DNA of 64,000 nt from Mesorhizobium japonicum MAFF 303099 (GCF_000009625.1 NC_002678.2:1798001-1862000), one strand, 5' to 3'. Positions 52,486 to 61,692 are shown, counted from the stretch's first letter. Notes: a model not told the origin generated them from the letters alone. Program-made: numbers and translations.

Positions 52486-52941
52486 ATGCGACATCTGCTG
52501 CTCGTGCTTCCCGCCCTGCTGCTGGCCACCTCTGCCGAAGCCAGGACCATCTACTACGGCAACAAGGTGGGAATGGAGCTCACCATCGTCAAAAAGTCGG
52601 GCATCGGCTCCGAGCACGCCAGCATCCTGGCCAAGCACAACAGGCAGAAGGCGGGCGTCTACTGCCGCGAATATGGCCACGATTTCTCCAAGGAGTGCAT
52701 CGACGCGGAAATGAAGTCGCCCCTGCACTTCGAGATCACCGCCAATTGCAAGACCGGCAAGTTCACCACCTTCTATGGCGGCAACATGCTGTTCCAGGGC
52801 CGCAACAAGGGCACTGAGGTGACGACGGATTACCTGATCACATCGATCGATGACAATGTGGTGCTCGACGGCTCCGGCGCCTCGTCATACGATGTCACGC
52901 TGGACCAGTTCAAAGCCCTCTGCCCCAATCGCGTACGCTAG
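52486..52941 (+). CDS. Exported hypothetical protein (151 aa)
   Basis: The protein starts with a clear Sec signal (MRHLLLVLPALLLATSAEA, cleavage near residue 19) and has a mature part of about 130 residues with four cysteines (YCREYG, ECIDAE, NCKTGK, LCPNRVR) that could form two disulfides. It is basic and beta-rich-looking. No family is recognised. GGGAGG lies nine bases before ATG 52486. It should be periplasmic. The CDF-like gene follows 61 bases later. Confidence 0.75.
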   Translation: MRHLLLVLPALLLATSAEARTIYYGNKVGMELTIVKKSGIGSEHASILAKHNRQKAGVYCREYGHDFSKECIDAEMKSPLHFEITANCKTGKFTTFYGGNMLFQGRNKGTEVTTDYLITSIDDNVVLDGSGASSYDVTLDQFKALCPNRVR

Positions 52942-53002
52942 CAGCGTTTGCGGACCGCAAAGCCGGGTGGCCCCACATATCGGTCTCGGCTACGGTCAGA
53001 AG

Positions 53003-53584
53003 ATGAACCTGCCGCTCCGCCGCATCGTCCTCATCGTCGCGCTGCTCAATCTCGCCTATTTCGGGATCGAGTTCGCTGTGGCGTTCACCATCGGGTCCGT
53101 GTCCCTGTTCGCGGACAGCGTCGACTTTCTCGAAGATGCCTCGGTAAATCTCCTCATCCTGCTCGCACTCGGCTGGTCGTTACGCGCTCGCGCCAAGGTG
53201 GGCATGGCGCTGGCGCTGATCCTGCTGGTGCCGGGTCTGGCAACACTCTGGACGGCATGGGAGAAGTTCAACATGCCCGTGCCGCCGCAGCCCATCGCCT
53301 TGACCTTGGCGGGACTCGGCGCGCTCGCCGTCAACCTCTCCTGCGCCTGGATGCTCGCCGCCTACCGTCATCACGGCGGCAGCCTGACGAAGGCCGCTTT
53401 CCTGTCGGCTCGCAATGACGCCATCGCCAACATCGCCATCATAGCGGCCGGGTTGGTTACGGCTCTTCTGTGGCGCTCCGCGTGGCCGGATCTGGTCGTG
53501 GGGCTGGGTATCGCCGCGATGAATGCCGATGCGGCACGCGAGGTGTGGCAAGCGGCGCGGGAAGAACACCGGGCCGAAGCGTAG
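53003..53584 (+). CDS. Short cation diffusion facilitator-type transporter
   Basis: The 193-residue protein has five to six spans of the CDF (cation efflux) fold: NLAYFGIEFAVAFTIGSVSLFADSVDFLEDASVNLL contains the Asp pair of span 2, and FLSARNDAIANIAIIAAGLV matches span 5, with Asn-Asp in place of the usual His-x3-Asp. The C-terminal cytoplasmic domain of typical 300-residue CDF proteins is missing. It may move a divalent metal, but the altered site makes the metal uncertain. No strong ribosome binding site is seen. Confidence 0.8.
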   Translation: MNLPLRRIVLIVALLNLAYFGIEFAVAFTIGSVSLFADSVDFLEDASVNLLILLALGWSLRARAKVGMALALILLVPGLATLWTAWEKFNMPVPPQPIALTLAGLGALAVNLSCAWMLAAYRHHGGSLTKAAFLSARNDAIANIAIIAAGLVTALLWRSAWPDLVVGLGIAAMNADAAREVWQAAREEHRAEA

Positions 53585-53706
53585 CTTGCGCTTTCATGCC
53601 CTTGCCACCCTAAACCAGCTGGGAATTTCGAGTGGCATATCGAGTTTCGACGTGCTGGAGCGACCGGGCATGTTATGGGAGATACGACCGAACGGAGGCG
53701 GAAACC

Positions 53707-54855
53707 ATGACCCTCACCAACCGGGATATCGTCGAGCTGACCGAGTGGCGGCGCAAGCTGCACCGGCAGCCGGAAATCTCCAATGAGGAGGAGAAGACCG
53801 CGAAAGAAGTCGTCTCCTTCCTCGCCGACACCGGGCCGGACAAGGTCCTGACCGGCCTCGGCGGACATGGCGTGGCGGCGGTCTATGACAGCGGCAAGGC
53901 CGGGCCGACCGTGCTGTTCCGCTCCGAACTCGACGCACTGCCGATCGAGGAGCTCTCCGGCGTGCCGCATGCCTCGCAAGTGCCGGGGAAGTCGCATATG
54001 TGCGGCCATGACGGCCACACCGCGATCCTGGCCGCGCTTGGCCGCCAGCTGGGGCGCGAGCGCCCGGCCAGCGGCCGCGTCGTGCTGATGTTCCAGCCGG
54101 CGGAAGAGACCGGCAATGGCGCCGCCGGCGTCGTCGCCGATCCGCGCTATGGCGAGATCGCGCCGGATTTCGCCTTCTCGCTGCACAATCTGCCCGGCGT
54201 GCCGTTCGGCGAGGTCAGGCTCAAGCCCGGCGTGGTCAACTGCGCCTCGCGCGGCATGCGCATCGTGCTCGAGGGCAAGACCGCGCATTCCTCCATGCCC
54301 GAGACCGGCATTTCGCCCATGCCGGCGATCTCAGAGCTGATGCCGGCGCTGCCCGCGCTCGGCCGCGCCACCTTCGCCGACGACGATTTTTCCATGGTCA
54401 CCGTCACCCATGCCGAGATGGGCGAAGCCGTGTTCGGCATCGCGCCCGCGCATGCCGAGGTGTGGGCGACGCTGCGCACCCGTCGCGACGAGCGCATGGC
54501 GGATCTCTGCGCCGCGGCGCAAGCGCTGGTCACCGAGATCGCGGCCCGCCATCGCCTCTCAGCGCGCTGGGACTACCACGAGATCTTCGTCGCCAGCGTC
54601 AACGCGCCGGACGCGGTGGAGCACCTGCAGCGCGCGCTCGACGAAGAAGGCGTCGTGCATGGTGAAGAGGCCTTGCCGATGCGCGCCTCGGAGGATTTCG
54701 GCCTGTTTGGCCACAGTGCCCCATCGGCGATGTTCTTCCTCGGCGCGGGCGAGCGGCACCCTTCCCTGCACAATCCGGACTATGATTTCCCCGACAACTT
54801 GATCCCGATCGGCTCGAAAATCTTCATGCGCACGGCGCGCAACCTGCTGGGGTGA
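53707..54855 (+). CDS. M20D-family amidohydrolase
   Basis: The 382-residue protein has the amidohydrolase (hippurate hydrolase/IAA-amino acid hydrolase-like) metal site: MCGHDGHTAIL (about 98-108) and VLMFQPAEETGNGAAG (about 128-143), with the C-terminal ASEDFGLFG metal ligand region. It hydrolyses N-acyl amino acids or similar amides in the cytoplasm. GGAGG lies ten bases before ATG 53707. Substrate unknown; not linked to neighbours. Confidence 0.93.
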   Translation: MTLTNRDIVELTEWRRKLHRQPEISNEEEKTAKEVVSFLADTGPDKVLTGLGGHGVAAVYDSGKAGPTVLFRSELDALPIEELSGVPHASQVPGKSHMCGHDGHTAILAALGRQLGRERPASGRVVLMFQPAEETGNGAAGVVADPRYGEIAPDFAFSLHNLPGVPFGEVRLKPGVVNCASRGMRIVLEGKTAHSSMPETGISPMPAISELMPALPALGRATFADDDFSMVTVTHAEMGEAVFGIAPAHAEVWATLRTRRDERMADLCAAAQALVTEIAARHRLSARWDYHEIFVASVNAPDAVEHLQRALDEEGVVHGEEALPMRASEDFGLFGHSAPSAMFFLGAGERHPSLHNPDYDFPDNLIPIGSKIFMRTARNLLG

Positions 54856-54870
54856 ATTCGCCCGCCCTGG

Positions 54871-56964
54871 TTACGCGGATTTGAGGTAAGGGCGCTTCTG
54901 GATGCCACGCTTTTCCAGGTAGCTCGCGGCGGGAACCGGACGGCCGACGCGAAAACCCTGGATCTTGTCGATGCCGAATTCGCGCATCAGCGCGATCTGC
55001 TCGTCGGTTTCCACGCCTTCGACCAGGATCTTGTGGCCGCGATTGCGCACCAGGGCAATGATGTCCTGCAGCATCGCCATGCCTTTCGGGGTGCCACAGT
55101 CGTGCAGGAACGAGCGGTCGATCTTCACCGTGTCGAAATCGATCAGACGCAGCCACGACAGGCCGGCAAAGCCCGTGCCGAAATCATCGAGCCAGATCTT
55201 GATGCCGAGCAGCTTCAGGTCGCTGATGCAGCGCAGGATGTCCGAGTGCATCTCCATCTCGAGCCCTTCGGTGATTTCGAAGGCCAGCCTGTTGCCGGTC
55301 ACACCGGTCTCGCCCAGAATGGTCGCGACGGACGCGGCGAAGCCAGGCGTCTTGAGCTGGATCGGCGAGACGTTGACACTGACGAGAGGGACGTGATCGT
55401 CCGCCAGCAGCTCGGCGCACACCGTGCGTATTGCCCAGCGGCCGAGTTCCAGGATCGCACCGGTGCGTTCCGCCACGGGAATGAACAGGCTCGGCGGAAC
55501 CAGGGTTCCATCCAGCATCTTGAGACGCATCAGCGCCTCTACCGCCTCGACACGGCCTGACACGACATCCTGGATCGGCTGATAGACGAGTGAAACCAGG
55601 CCCTGTCCGATCGCGATCTTCAGCAGCGCCGCGAGGTTCTCGCTCTCGTCGCTGCTCTGCGGATCGGTCGGGTCGAACAGCCGGGCGCAATTGCGCCCAC
55701 CAGCCTTGGCCAGATAGAGCGCGCGATCGGCCTCGTGGATGATCTTTTCCAGCTTGGCGCCGGCCTGCGTCCTGGTGAACGCGGCACCCACGCTCGCCGT
55801 CACGATCGAGATCCCGTCGCGCCTGAGCTCGTGGGTGATCGCCAGGTTCTCAACCGTGCGGCAGATGGCCTCGGCGAGCTCGGCGACCTGGTCCTTCTTG
55901 TCCATGCGGGCGAGCACGATGAATTCCTCGCCGCCATAGCGCCCGATCGAGCCATTGTAGTTCTTGATCAGATCGCTCAGCGCATTGGCGACATGGATCA
56001 GGCAGCGGTCGCCTTCCTGGTGGCCGTAGCAGTCGTTGAACTTCTTGAAGAAGTCGACGTCGATGAGGATGGCCGCGAACTTGCTGCCAAGCTTCTGCCA
56101 ATCGCTCCAATAATCGCGCAGCTTCTCGTCGATCGCGCGCCGGTTCTCCAGCCCAGTCAGCGGATCCGTCCGCGACAGTCTGAGCAGGGCCTTGCCGCGT
56201 TCGGTCGCCTCCTTGTGCTGGATCTTGGCTTCCAGCGCGTTCAGGAAGACGTTGTAGCGCTCCTCATTCAGCTTCCAGTTCACATAGGAGGTGAAGGTGA
56301 AGCACGAAACGTAGAAAATTCCGAACACCATCTTGTATGTCAGCGATGCCGGCACAAAATAGTTCACAACATACAAGATAAACAATATGATTGTCGACGT
56401 TATGATCGACACCTTGAAGCTGAACGTGAAAAATAGATTGGCGCTCATCATGAAAATGGTGCCGAATACCATGTAGTAAGCGACGCTTTCCTTGTCCGCT
56501 CCCATGGATGCCGGGAGGAGCCAGCCGATATAGCCAAAGATGATCGCCGCGGCGCAGGTCACGTCGAGCCACTCCGTCGCCACGCCCCGGCGAAGCTGTG
56601 CTTCCAGGGTCAGCAGAGCGGTCAATCCGACCGCGAAGCGCGCCGTGATCGTGTAGGCCGCCACGTCGGGTATCAGCAGCAGGTCCGATACCGAAAACAG
56701 CACATAGATGACGACGGCGATCCAGAGCCCGGGCCGGGCATCTTTCCTTCGCTTCGCCAAGGCTTCGGCGCGGTAAAGGATGCGCAGTTCCGCCACCCCC
56801 AGTTCCTGGCGCGGATCATACGGTTCCACATCCGCCGTATCGGCCAATCTGGATGACGCGCGTTCGTTCACAAATCCCCGTTGCGGGGGATTTTGCGCTC
56901 CGAACTCTTTTCCAACTTCTGCCCCCACGCAGGACGACTCCTTGGGACGCGACGCGATTGCCAT
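54871..56964 (-). CDS. Membrane GGDEF-EAL cyclic di-GMP protein
   Basis: From ATG 56964 the protein has about 697 residues: a 60-residue N-terminal part, six spans (about 80-240), a GGDEF domain (about 265-430; site RYGGEEFIVL) and an EAL domain (about 450-690; EAVEALMRL, LDDFGTGFAGLSWLR, ILVEGVET). Both catalytic motifs are intact, so it could both make and degrade cyclic di-GMP. The I-site RxxD is not seen. The start is uncertain, since the frame extends further to a TTG and a GTG at 56871 is also possible. Confidence 0.92.
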   Translation of the reverse strand: MAIASRPKESSCVGAEVGKEFGAQNPPQRGFVNERASSRLADTADVEPYDPRQELGVAELRILYRAEALAKRRKDARPGLWIAVVIYVLFSVSDLLLIPDVAAYTITARFAVGLTALLTLEAQLRRGVATEWLDVTCAAAIIFGYIGWLLPASMGADKESVAYYMVFGTIFMMSANLFFTFSFKVSIITSTIILFILYVVNYFVPASLTYKMVFGIFYVSCFTFTSYVNWKLNEERYNVFLNALEAKIQHKEATERGKALLRLSRTDPLTGLENRRAIDEKLRDYWSDWQKLGSKFAAILIDVDFFKKFNDCYGHQEGDRCLIHVANALSDLIKNYNGSIGRYGGEEFIVLARMDKKDQVAELAEAICRTVENLAITHELRRDGISIVTASVGAAFTRTQAGAKLEKIIHEADRALYLAKAGGRNCARLFDPTDPQSSDESENLAALLKIAIGQGLVSLVYQPIQDVVSGRVEAVEALMRLKMLDGTLVPPSLFIPVAERTGAILELGRWAIRTVCAELLADDHVPLVSVNVSPIQLKTPGFAASVATILGETGVTGNRLAFEITEGLEMEMHSDILRCISDLKLLGIKIWLDDFGTGFAGLSWLRLIDFDTVKIDRSFLHDCGTPKGMAMLQDIIALVRNRGHKILVEGVETDEQIALMREFGIDKIQGFRVGRPVPAASYLEKRGIQKRPYLKSA

Positions 56965-57153
56965 GCGGTAAAATGCGATGGCGCCAGACAAGTTTGCGTT
57001 AACTCGGACCCAGAATCTTATCTGCAAGATCGCTAATAAATTGAGATGGTTAGCGGGAAATTAATCATAACAATAAAATGCGTCCGAAGCGCCGTTGGCA
57101 AATGGTGCATTCTACGCAATAAGTTAACTGACTGTTAACCAAGGAGTCCTGGT

Positions 57154-58188
57154 GTGCAAACCGTGTTTGATGGCCAAAGCCTGATTACCGCAGAGATTAT
57201 CGCCGGCAGCCTGCGCCGGGGTAAGCTCGAGCATCACGGCGAAGAGTTCGAAACCGCCCGTGCGGAACTGGCGCTCATCCTCCACGCCACACAGCAGCAG
57301 ATCGAGCAGCAGAAATATCCCGCCGAGATCGTTCGCCGGCTGCTGTCGCTGCTCAGCGCGCTGCGGGCCAAGGTGCATCCGGACGTCTGGCAGGCCTTGA
57401 TACCGGTGGCGCAGAACCACCCGATCCTGGAGTATTTTCTCCAGGATCCGCTGACGCACTGGTCTTTCACCAAGCCCAGGGGCTATTCCGGCGACGCGCA
57501 GCTGCTCGACTACATCTATTGCGACCCGCACGTGGCCGAGAGCGTGGCGAGCGCTTCCGAGGTCGGCAAGGCGCTTTACAGCCACACCCAGAACGTTCCG
57601 TCATGCGTGGCGGCACGCGAACGGCGCGATCTCCTGACCCGCTATGTCGACGAGACGGCGGCCAAAAACGGACCCGAAACCGAGGTGCTGGCGATCGCGG
57701 CCGGCCATCTGCGCGAAGCCAACCGCTCCGTCGCTTTGGCCGAGGGCCGTCTCAAGCGCTGGGTCGCGCTTGACCAGGATCCGCAGAGCGTCGGGCTGAT
57801 CGCACGCGACTTCCAGGGCACCGCGGTCGAGGCCGTCGACGGCTCGGTGCGGACCGTGCTGACCAGAGGCCACAAGCTCGGCAAGTTCGATCTCATCTAC
57901 GCCTCGGGCCTCTACGACTACCTCCAGCACAATGTCGCCGTGAAACTCACCAAGACCTGCCTGCAGATGCTGAAGCCGAACGGCACATTCCTGTTCGCCA
58001 ACTACGCCGAGGGCACCCCTGACGCCGGCTACCGGGAAACCTTCATGGACTGGGTGCTGCTGCTGCGCTCGGAGGTCGACATGTGGAACATCGTCAACGC
58101 CAGCGTCGATCGCAACGCCGTCGAGGCAAAGGTGTATTTCGGCGAGAACCGCAACGTGCTTTACGCCGTGATCGAGAAGCGCGGGTAA
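57154..58188 (+). CDS. Class I SAM-dependent methyltransferase, PhcB-like group
   Basis: The 344-residue protein starts at GTG 57154, eight bases after AAGGAG. The N-terminal 150 residues are helical, with PRGYSGDAQLLDYIYCDP, a pattern of the group named after extracellular-factor (hydroxypalmitate methyl ester) biosynthesis proteins. The C-terminal half is the methyltransferase fold: VLAIAAGHLREANRS, RWVALDQDP, DLIYASGLYDYL, LKPNGTFLFANY. It may methylate a fatty acid or small molecule. It is divergent from the GGDEF-EAL gene, with an AT-rich 190-base gap. Confidence 0.85.
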   Translation: MQTVFDGQSLITAEIIAGSLRRGKLEHHGEEFETARAELALILHATQQQIEQQKYPAEIVRRLLSLLSALRAKVHPDVWQALIPVAQNHPILEYFLQDPLTHWSFTKPRGYSGDAQLLDYIYCDPHVAESVASASEVGKALYSHTQNVPSCVAARERRDLLTRYVDETAAKNGPETEVLAIAAGHLREANRSVALAEGRLKRWVALDQDPQSVGLIARDFQGTAVEAVDGSVRTVLTRGHKLGKFDLIYASGLYDYLQHNVAVKLTKTCLQMLKPNGTFLFANYAEGTPDAGYRETFMDWVLLLRSEVDMWNIVNASVDRNAVEAKVYFGENRNVLYAVIEKRG

Positions 58189-58459
58189 GCAGGCGGCGCT
58201 GGCATCCGGGGGGTGCCGCGCCCAAAGGCGACGAAGGTCACCGCTGGGCCAAATACAGCCGACAATTCACGAATGGCAGGCTTCGGACCTGGACGGAGTG
58301 ACCAATTCGCGGCTGCCGAAAGCAGATATCTCAGGCGTCGCTTCTGCGCCAGGAACATCTATACCGATAGGAACGGGTTGTCGGCGACAGCGCCCGTCCG
58401 GCTCGAGGTCGGTGCGCACGGGCGATAGAGCGCAGCGTGCTCGAGCACAGCCAGGCGTG

Positions 58460-58846
58460 TCAGAGGTAGTCGGGATGCTGTTGATTCAGCAAGGTCGACA
58501 GGGCCGTGATGATCTGCGGCAGGAAAAAGGGCTTGGTAATCATGACGCTTTCCGGAACACCCTCGGCGCCCCAGTGGATGGCGCTATCGCCACTCATGTA
58601 GATCACGGGGATTGTCGGGTTGGCCTGGCGCAGATGCCGTGCAACATCCCAGCCGGATTTGCCCGCCCCCAGGCGAATGTCGGTGACGAGGCCCTTGAAC
58701 TTGCCCGGCTCGGCGTCGAAGGCCGCCAGGGCCTTGGCCGCATTGTGAGCCGCCACGACTTCGAAGCCGGCTTCTTCCAGGGCCGACTCGACGTCAAGCA
58801 GGATCAACTGCTCATCCTCCACGACCAGAACCGCGCCGTTGCTCAT
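58460..58846 (-). CDS. Single-domain response regulator
   Basis: The 128-residue CheY-like protein has VLVVEDEQLILLDVESALEEAGF, the phospho-acceptor LVTDIRLG (Asp near 53), and the ITKPF Lys near 105. No output domain is present. It is separated by 122 bases from a second receiver protein and a histidine kinase on the same strand and may be a target of that kinase. Confidence 0.93.
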   Translation of the reverse strand: MSNGAVLVVEDEQLILLDVESALEEAGFEVVAAHNAAKALAAFDAEPGKFKGLVTDIRLGAGKSGWDVARHLRQANPTIPVIYMSGDSAIHWGAEGVPESVMITKPFFLPQIITALSTLLNQQHPDYL

Positions 58847-58968
58847 CTGGATAATCCCCTCGGCAGTCCCCCCACTACGGTTTCGACCACGATTTAGTTC
58901 CATATAATAAATTCAACTGGTTGTGAGACCGGCTTAAGTCTTGAAAGAATGGGTCGGACGATCCGCGC

Positions 58969-59436
58969 CTAGAGCTTCCGACGCGTTTCAATCGGCGACA
59001 GCATCCGGCGCATCTGTTCGACGATCGTTACGTCGCTATAGGGCTTGGGAAAAAACTGACTTCCTTCAGGTAGCCGGCTCTGTTCGATGATCGACCTGCC
59101 GGAAGCGACGATCAACTTGACCGGCGGCCATCGGTTTCGGATGTGGTGAGCCAATTTGACGCCGTCCATCGTGCCGGGCATGCCGACGTCGGTGAACACC
59201 AGAACGATGTCCGTTCGTGCCTCCAGCAGCCGAATTGCCTCGTCCGCATTGCTGGCCTCCAGCGCCTCGTAACCGGCATGGACGACAAGGTCGACTGCTC
59301 CCATCCTGATAATGGCGCTGTCTTCGACGATCAGGATGACGGCCTTGCGGTTTGCCGTCATGTCTCCGGCGTGCGCGGGACCAAGTTTAGCATTGGGCAA
59401 TGGTTGCCCCGCGTCAGCGGATTTTGGTGTGGTCAT
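58969..59436 (-). CDS. Single-domain response regulator with N-terminal tail
   Basis: The 155-residue protein has a 30-residue polar tail and a receiver domain: VILIVEDSAIIRMGAVDLVVHAGYEALEA, VFTDVGMPGTMDG (acceptor Asp), FFPKPY (Lys). ATG 59436 lies three bases after the kinase stop, so the two are one operon and form a likely cognate pair. A start at 59361 is also possible. Confidence 0.93.
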   Translation of the reverse strand: MTTPKSADAGQPLPNAKLGPAHAGDMTANRKAVILIVEDSAIIRMGAVDLVVHAGYEALEASNADEAIRLLEARTDIVLVFTDVGMPGTMDGVKLAHHIRNRWPPVKLIVASGRSIIEQSRLPEGSQFFPKPYSDVTIVEQMRRMLSPIETRRKL

Positions 59437-59440
59437 CTGC

Positions 59441-60481
59441 CTATGCTGCCGCCGGTACACTGTCGATGACGTCGGCAAGGTGCCTAACAGATACGAGAGT
59501 TCCGGGATTTGCATCGGTCACGCTGATGTCACTTTGCAAGTTCCTGGCAAGCGCCTCGACGATACCGGTACCGAGCCCGGCCTTTGCGGCACTGTCGCCC
59601 ATGCCGATCCCGTCATCGCGAACTGACAGGGTCCAATCCTGCCCGTGCGAACGGTAGTCGACCGAGATCTTGCCGGACCGCTCCTGCGGAAACGCATGCT
59701 TCAGTGCATTGATCACCAGTTCGGTGACGATCAGCCCCAAGCTGATCGAAATGTCCGACTTCACGACGCTGTCGTCGACGGAAACGACGATTGAAAGCCG
59801 GTCCTTGTCGGAGATCATCGACGCGCCAAGGCTTTCACTTAACTGCGTAAAATAGGTCCGCAGCGAAACGTTCTCCACGCCGGACTGGGCGAGGTGCCGC
59901 TGCACGGCCGCGATCGACATGACCCTGTTGTGGGCGTCATGCAGATGGCCGCGAGTCTCTTCGGACTGGACCCTGCGCGCGCTCTGCATCAGCACGCTCG
60001 CGATGATCTGCAAGCTGTTGGCGACCCGGTGTTGCACTTCCTGCATCAGGATTGCCTTGTCGCGAATGAGATCGTCCTTTTGACGGGCGTCCGCCCGAGC
60101 ATCCGTGACGTCGGCTACGGCCACCAGAAGGCGAATTCGGTCATGATCGCCGTCTTCGAGCACACGCGCGTTCACGACCAGCTGGCGGGTCTTCTGGCCC
60201 GCCCGCTTCAGGTCGATCTCATAGGCCTCGATCTTGGCGCTGCCGGCGGCGGTTGCCTTGAGCAATGAGTTCAGCTTCGGCATGTCCCATTCGCCTGTGC
60301 CGATTTCCGAGAGCAATTTGCCTGAAACCGTTGCTGGATCGATCTGAAAGATCCGGCAAAACGAGGCACTGACAACAATGACCCTGAGATCATCGGTCAG
60401 GAACAGAAGCGGCTCGTTCGATGAAACGACCACTGCGAGCGTGCTCGCGGCTTCCAGATGGGATGCTGAAACGGATGCCAT
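59441..60481 (-). CDS. HisKA_2-type sensor histidine kinase with PAS domain
   Basis: The 346-residue soluble protein has a PAS domain (about 20-130), the HisKA_2 phosphorylation segment ILMQEVQHRVANSLQIIASVLMQ (His near 150), and an ATPase domain with N-box ELVINALKHAF, DDGIGM, and GTGIVEALARNL. It has no membrane span. Such kinases in Hyphomicrobiales act in stress or light signalling and phosphorylate single receivers such as the one downstream. The start codon directly follows a hairpin with a U-tract (60483-60502) and lacks a ribosome binding site. Confidence 0.93.
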   Translation of the reverse strand: MASVSASHLEAASTLAVVVSSNEPLLFLTDDLRVIVVSASFCRIFQIDPATVSGKLLSEIGTGEWDMPKLNSLLKATAAGSAKIEAYEIDLKRAGQKTRQLVVNARVLEDGDHDRIRLLVAVADVTDARADARQKDDLIRDKAILMQEVQHRVANSLQIIASVLMQSARRVQSEETRGHLHDAHNRVMSIAAVQRHLAQSGVENVSLRTYFTQLSESLGASMISDKDRLSIVVSVDDSVVKSDISISLGLIVTELVINALKHAFPQERSGKISVDYRSHGQDWTLSVRDDGIGMGDSAAKAGLGTGIVEALARNLQSDISVTDANPGTLVSVRHLADVIDSVPAAA

Positions 60482-60482
60482 G

Positions 60483-60521
60483 AAAAAAGGCCCTCAAGGG
60501 CCGAAAGCTCGCGAAGCGAGC
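60483..60521 (-). terminator. Tandem hairpins with U-tract at the kinase start
   Basis: Read on the minus strand: hairpin GCTCGC-TTC-GCGAGC (60507-60521), then GGCCC-TTGA-GGGCC followed by six T and one C (60483-60502), directly before the kinase ATG at 60481. By form the second is an intrinsic terminator. Its place at the start codon suggests an attenuator, or that the true kinase start lies further downstream. Confidence 0.65.
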
Positions 60522-60769
60522 CATCACTCGGCAGGAACGCCGACCGGAATTCATACCCGGCCGAAAAACATGAGCCACCTTATCACGTTGTGGGTCGCTG
60601 GCTATGCAATTTAAGTCGGGCCTCAGATAGGCGGCTCATGTTCCGGAATTGACGGCAAGAACTCAGCCCCGTCTTCCTCAGGCGGCTCCGCTGTCGGAAC
60701 TGCGGGGTCACGCTGAGCAATCGGCTCGTATCGTCGGGCGGGAACTGCACGTGCTCGCTGGCCCACTGA

Positions 60770-60883
60770 TGGCCGCTGGCCCTGCTGTCCCTGATCCCGG
60801 TCCTGGTGCTATGCCTGCCCAAGCAGCGCTTCGTCGTCGATGCGCTGGGCGACAAGTTGAAGGCCGAAAGCAAGGGATCATGA
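60770..60883 (+). pseudogene. 3' remnant of a sugar ABC permease gene
   Basis: Thirty-seven codons after a stop read WPLALLSLIPVLVLCLPKQR followed by FVVDALGDKLKAESKGS, which looks like the last span and tail of a MalG-type permease. The stop TGA overlaps the ATG of the PfkB gene by four bases (ATGA), the coupling expected for an operon. The frame upstream is broken by stops and no other transporter parts are left. It is most simply the remains of a deleted sugar-transport operon. The rest of 60522-60769 shows no intact gene. Confidence 0.6.
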
Positions 60884-61692
60884 GCACAGTCATCGTTGTC
60901 GGCCACGTTAATCACGACCAGGTCTGGTCGCTGTCAGCGCCCCTCGCCTCGGGCTCGCGCCTCACCTATTCCGATCGTGTTGTCAGGCTTGGCGGCGGCG
61001 GCTTTCACACCGGCACCCAGCTGGCGAAGCTCGGCAACGATGTCCGGCTGATCAGCAATCTGATGGACGACGACCATGGCCGGGCGGCACTCGCCAAGTT
61101 GCAGGCGAGCGGCATCGATACCGGCTACGTCACCATGTGGACCGGCGAAACCCGGTTCACCGAAATCCTGCTTGAGCCGAATGGCGAGCGCACAATTTTG
61201 AACCCCGGCGGCCAGTTGCGCCCTCCCTTCGCCGCACCGGAGCCTGTCAGCGGCGACGCCGCCTATCTCAACGCCCTGGTGCTCGACGATGGTCTCGTTG
61301 CCTCGCTGCGGACGATCCCGCTTGTCATCTCGCAGTTTCCGTTGCGCAGCCCATCGCACCGCCCGGCCGACATCGTCATCGGATCGCGCGCCGACTTTCC
61401 CGGCGAGGACGTGCAAGGGATCTGGGAGCGAGCGTCAAGGATTGCCGGGCCCCGCCTGAGGACGCTGGTGCTGACCGATGGAATGCGGCCGATCTCGCTC
61501 TATGACGGCAAGGCGCTCAATCATGTCACGCCGCTGAAGCAGGTCTCAGTGCCCGACACGATCGGCGCCGGCGACTGTTTCACCGGGATCTTCCTGCACG
61601 GCCTGCTGCAGGGGCTAATCCCTGAGCTTTCCGCTGAACAGGCAAGCCAGCAAACCGCCGAATGGCTGTCGGAACGATCACGTACCGGCTGA
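60880..61692 (+). CDS. PfkB-family carbohydrate kinase
   Basis: The 270-residue protein has the ribokinase/PfkB layout: VGHVNHDQVWSL at the start, the GG-rich LGGGGFHTGTQLAKLG near 38-53, and the ATP/anion site DTIGAGDCFTGIFLHGLLQG near 226-245, whose Asp is the catalytic base. It phosphorylates a sugar or nucleoside in the cytoplasm. It is slightly shorter than the usual 300 residues. The permease remnant overlapping its start suggests that it once belonged to a sugar uptake operon. The substrate is unknown. Confidence 0.92.
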   Translation: MSTVIVVGHVNHDQVWSLSAPLASGSRLTYSDRVVRLGGGGFHTGTQLAKLGNDVRLISNLMDDDHGRAALAKLQASGIDTGYVTMWTGETRFTEILLEPNGERTILNPGGQLRPPFAAPEPVSGDAAYLNALVLDDGLVASLRTIPLVISQFPLRSPSHRPADIVIGSRADFPGEDVQGIWERASRIAGPRLRTLVLTDGMRPISLYDGKALNHVTPLKQVSVPDTIGAGDCFTGIFLHGLLQGLIPELSAEQASQQTAEWLSERSRTG

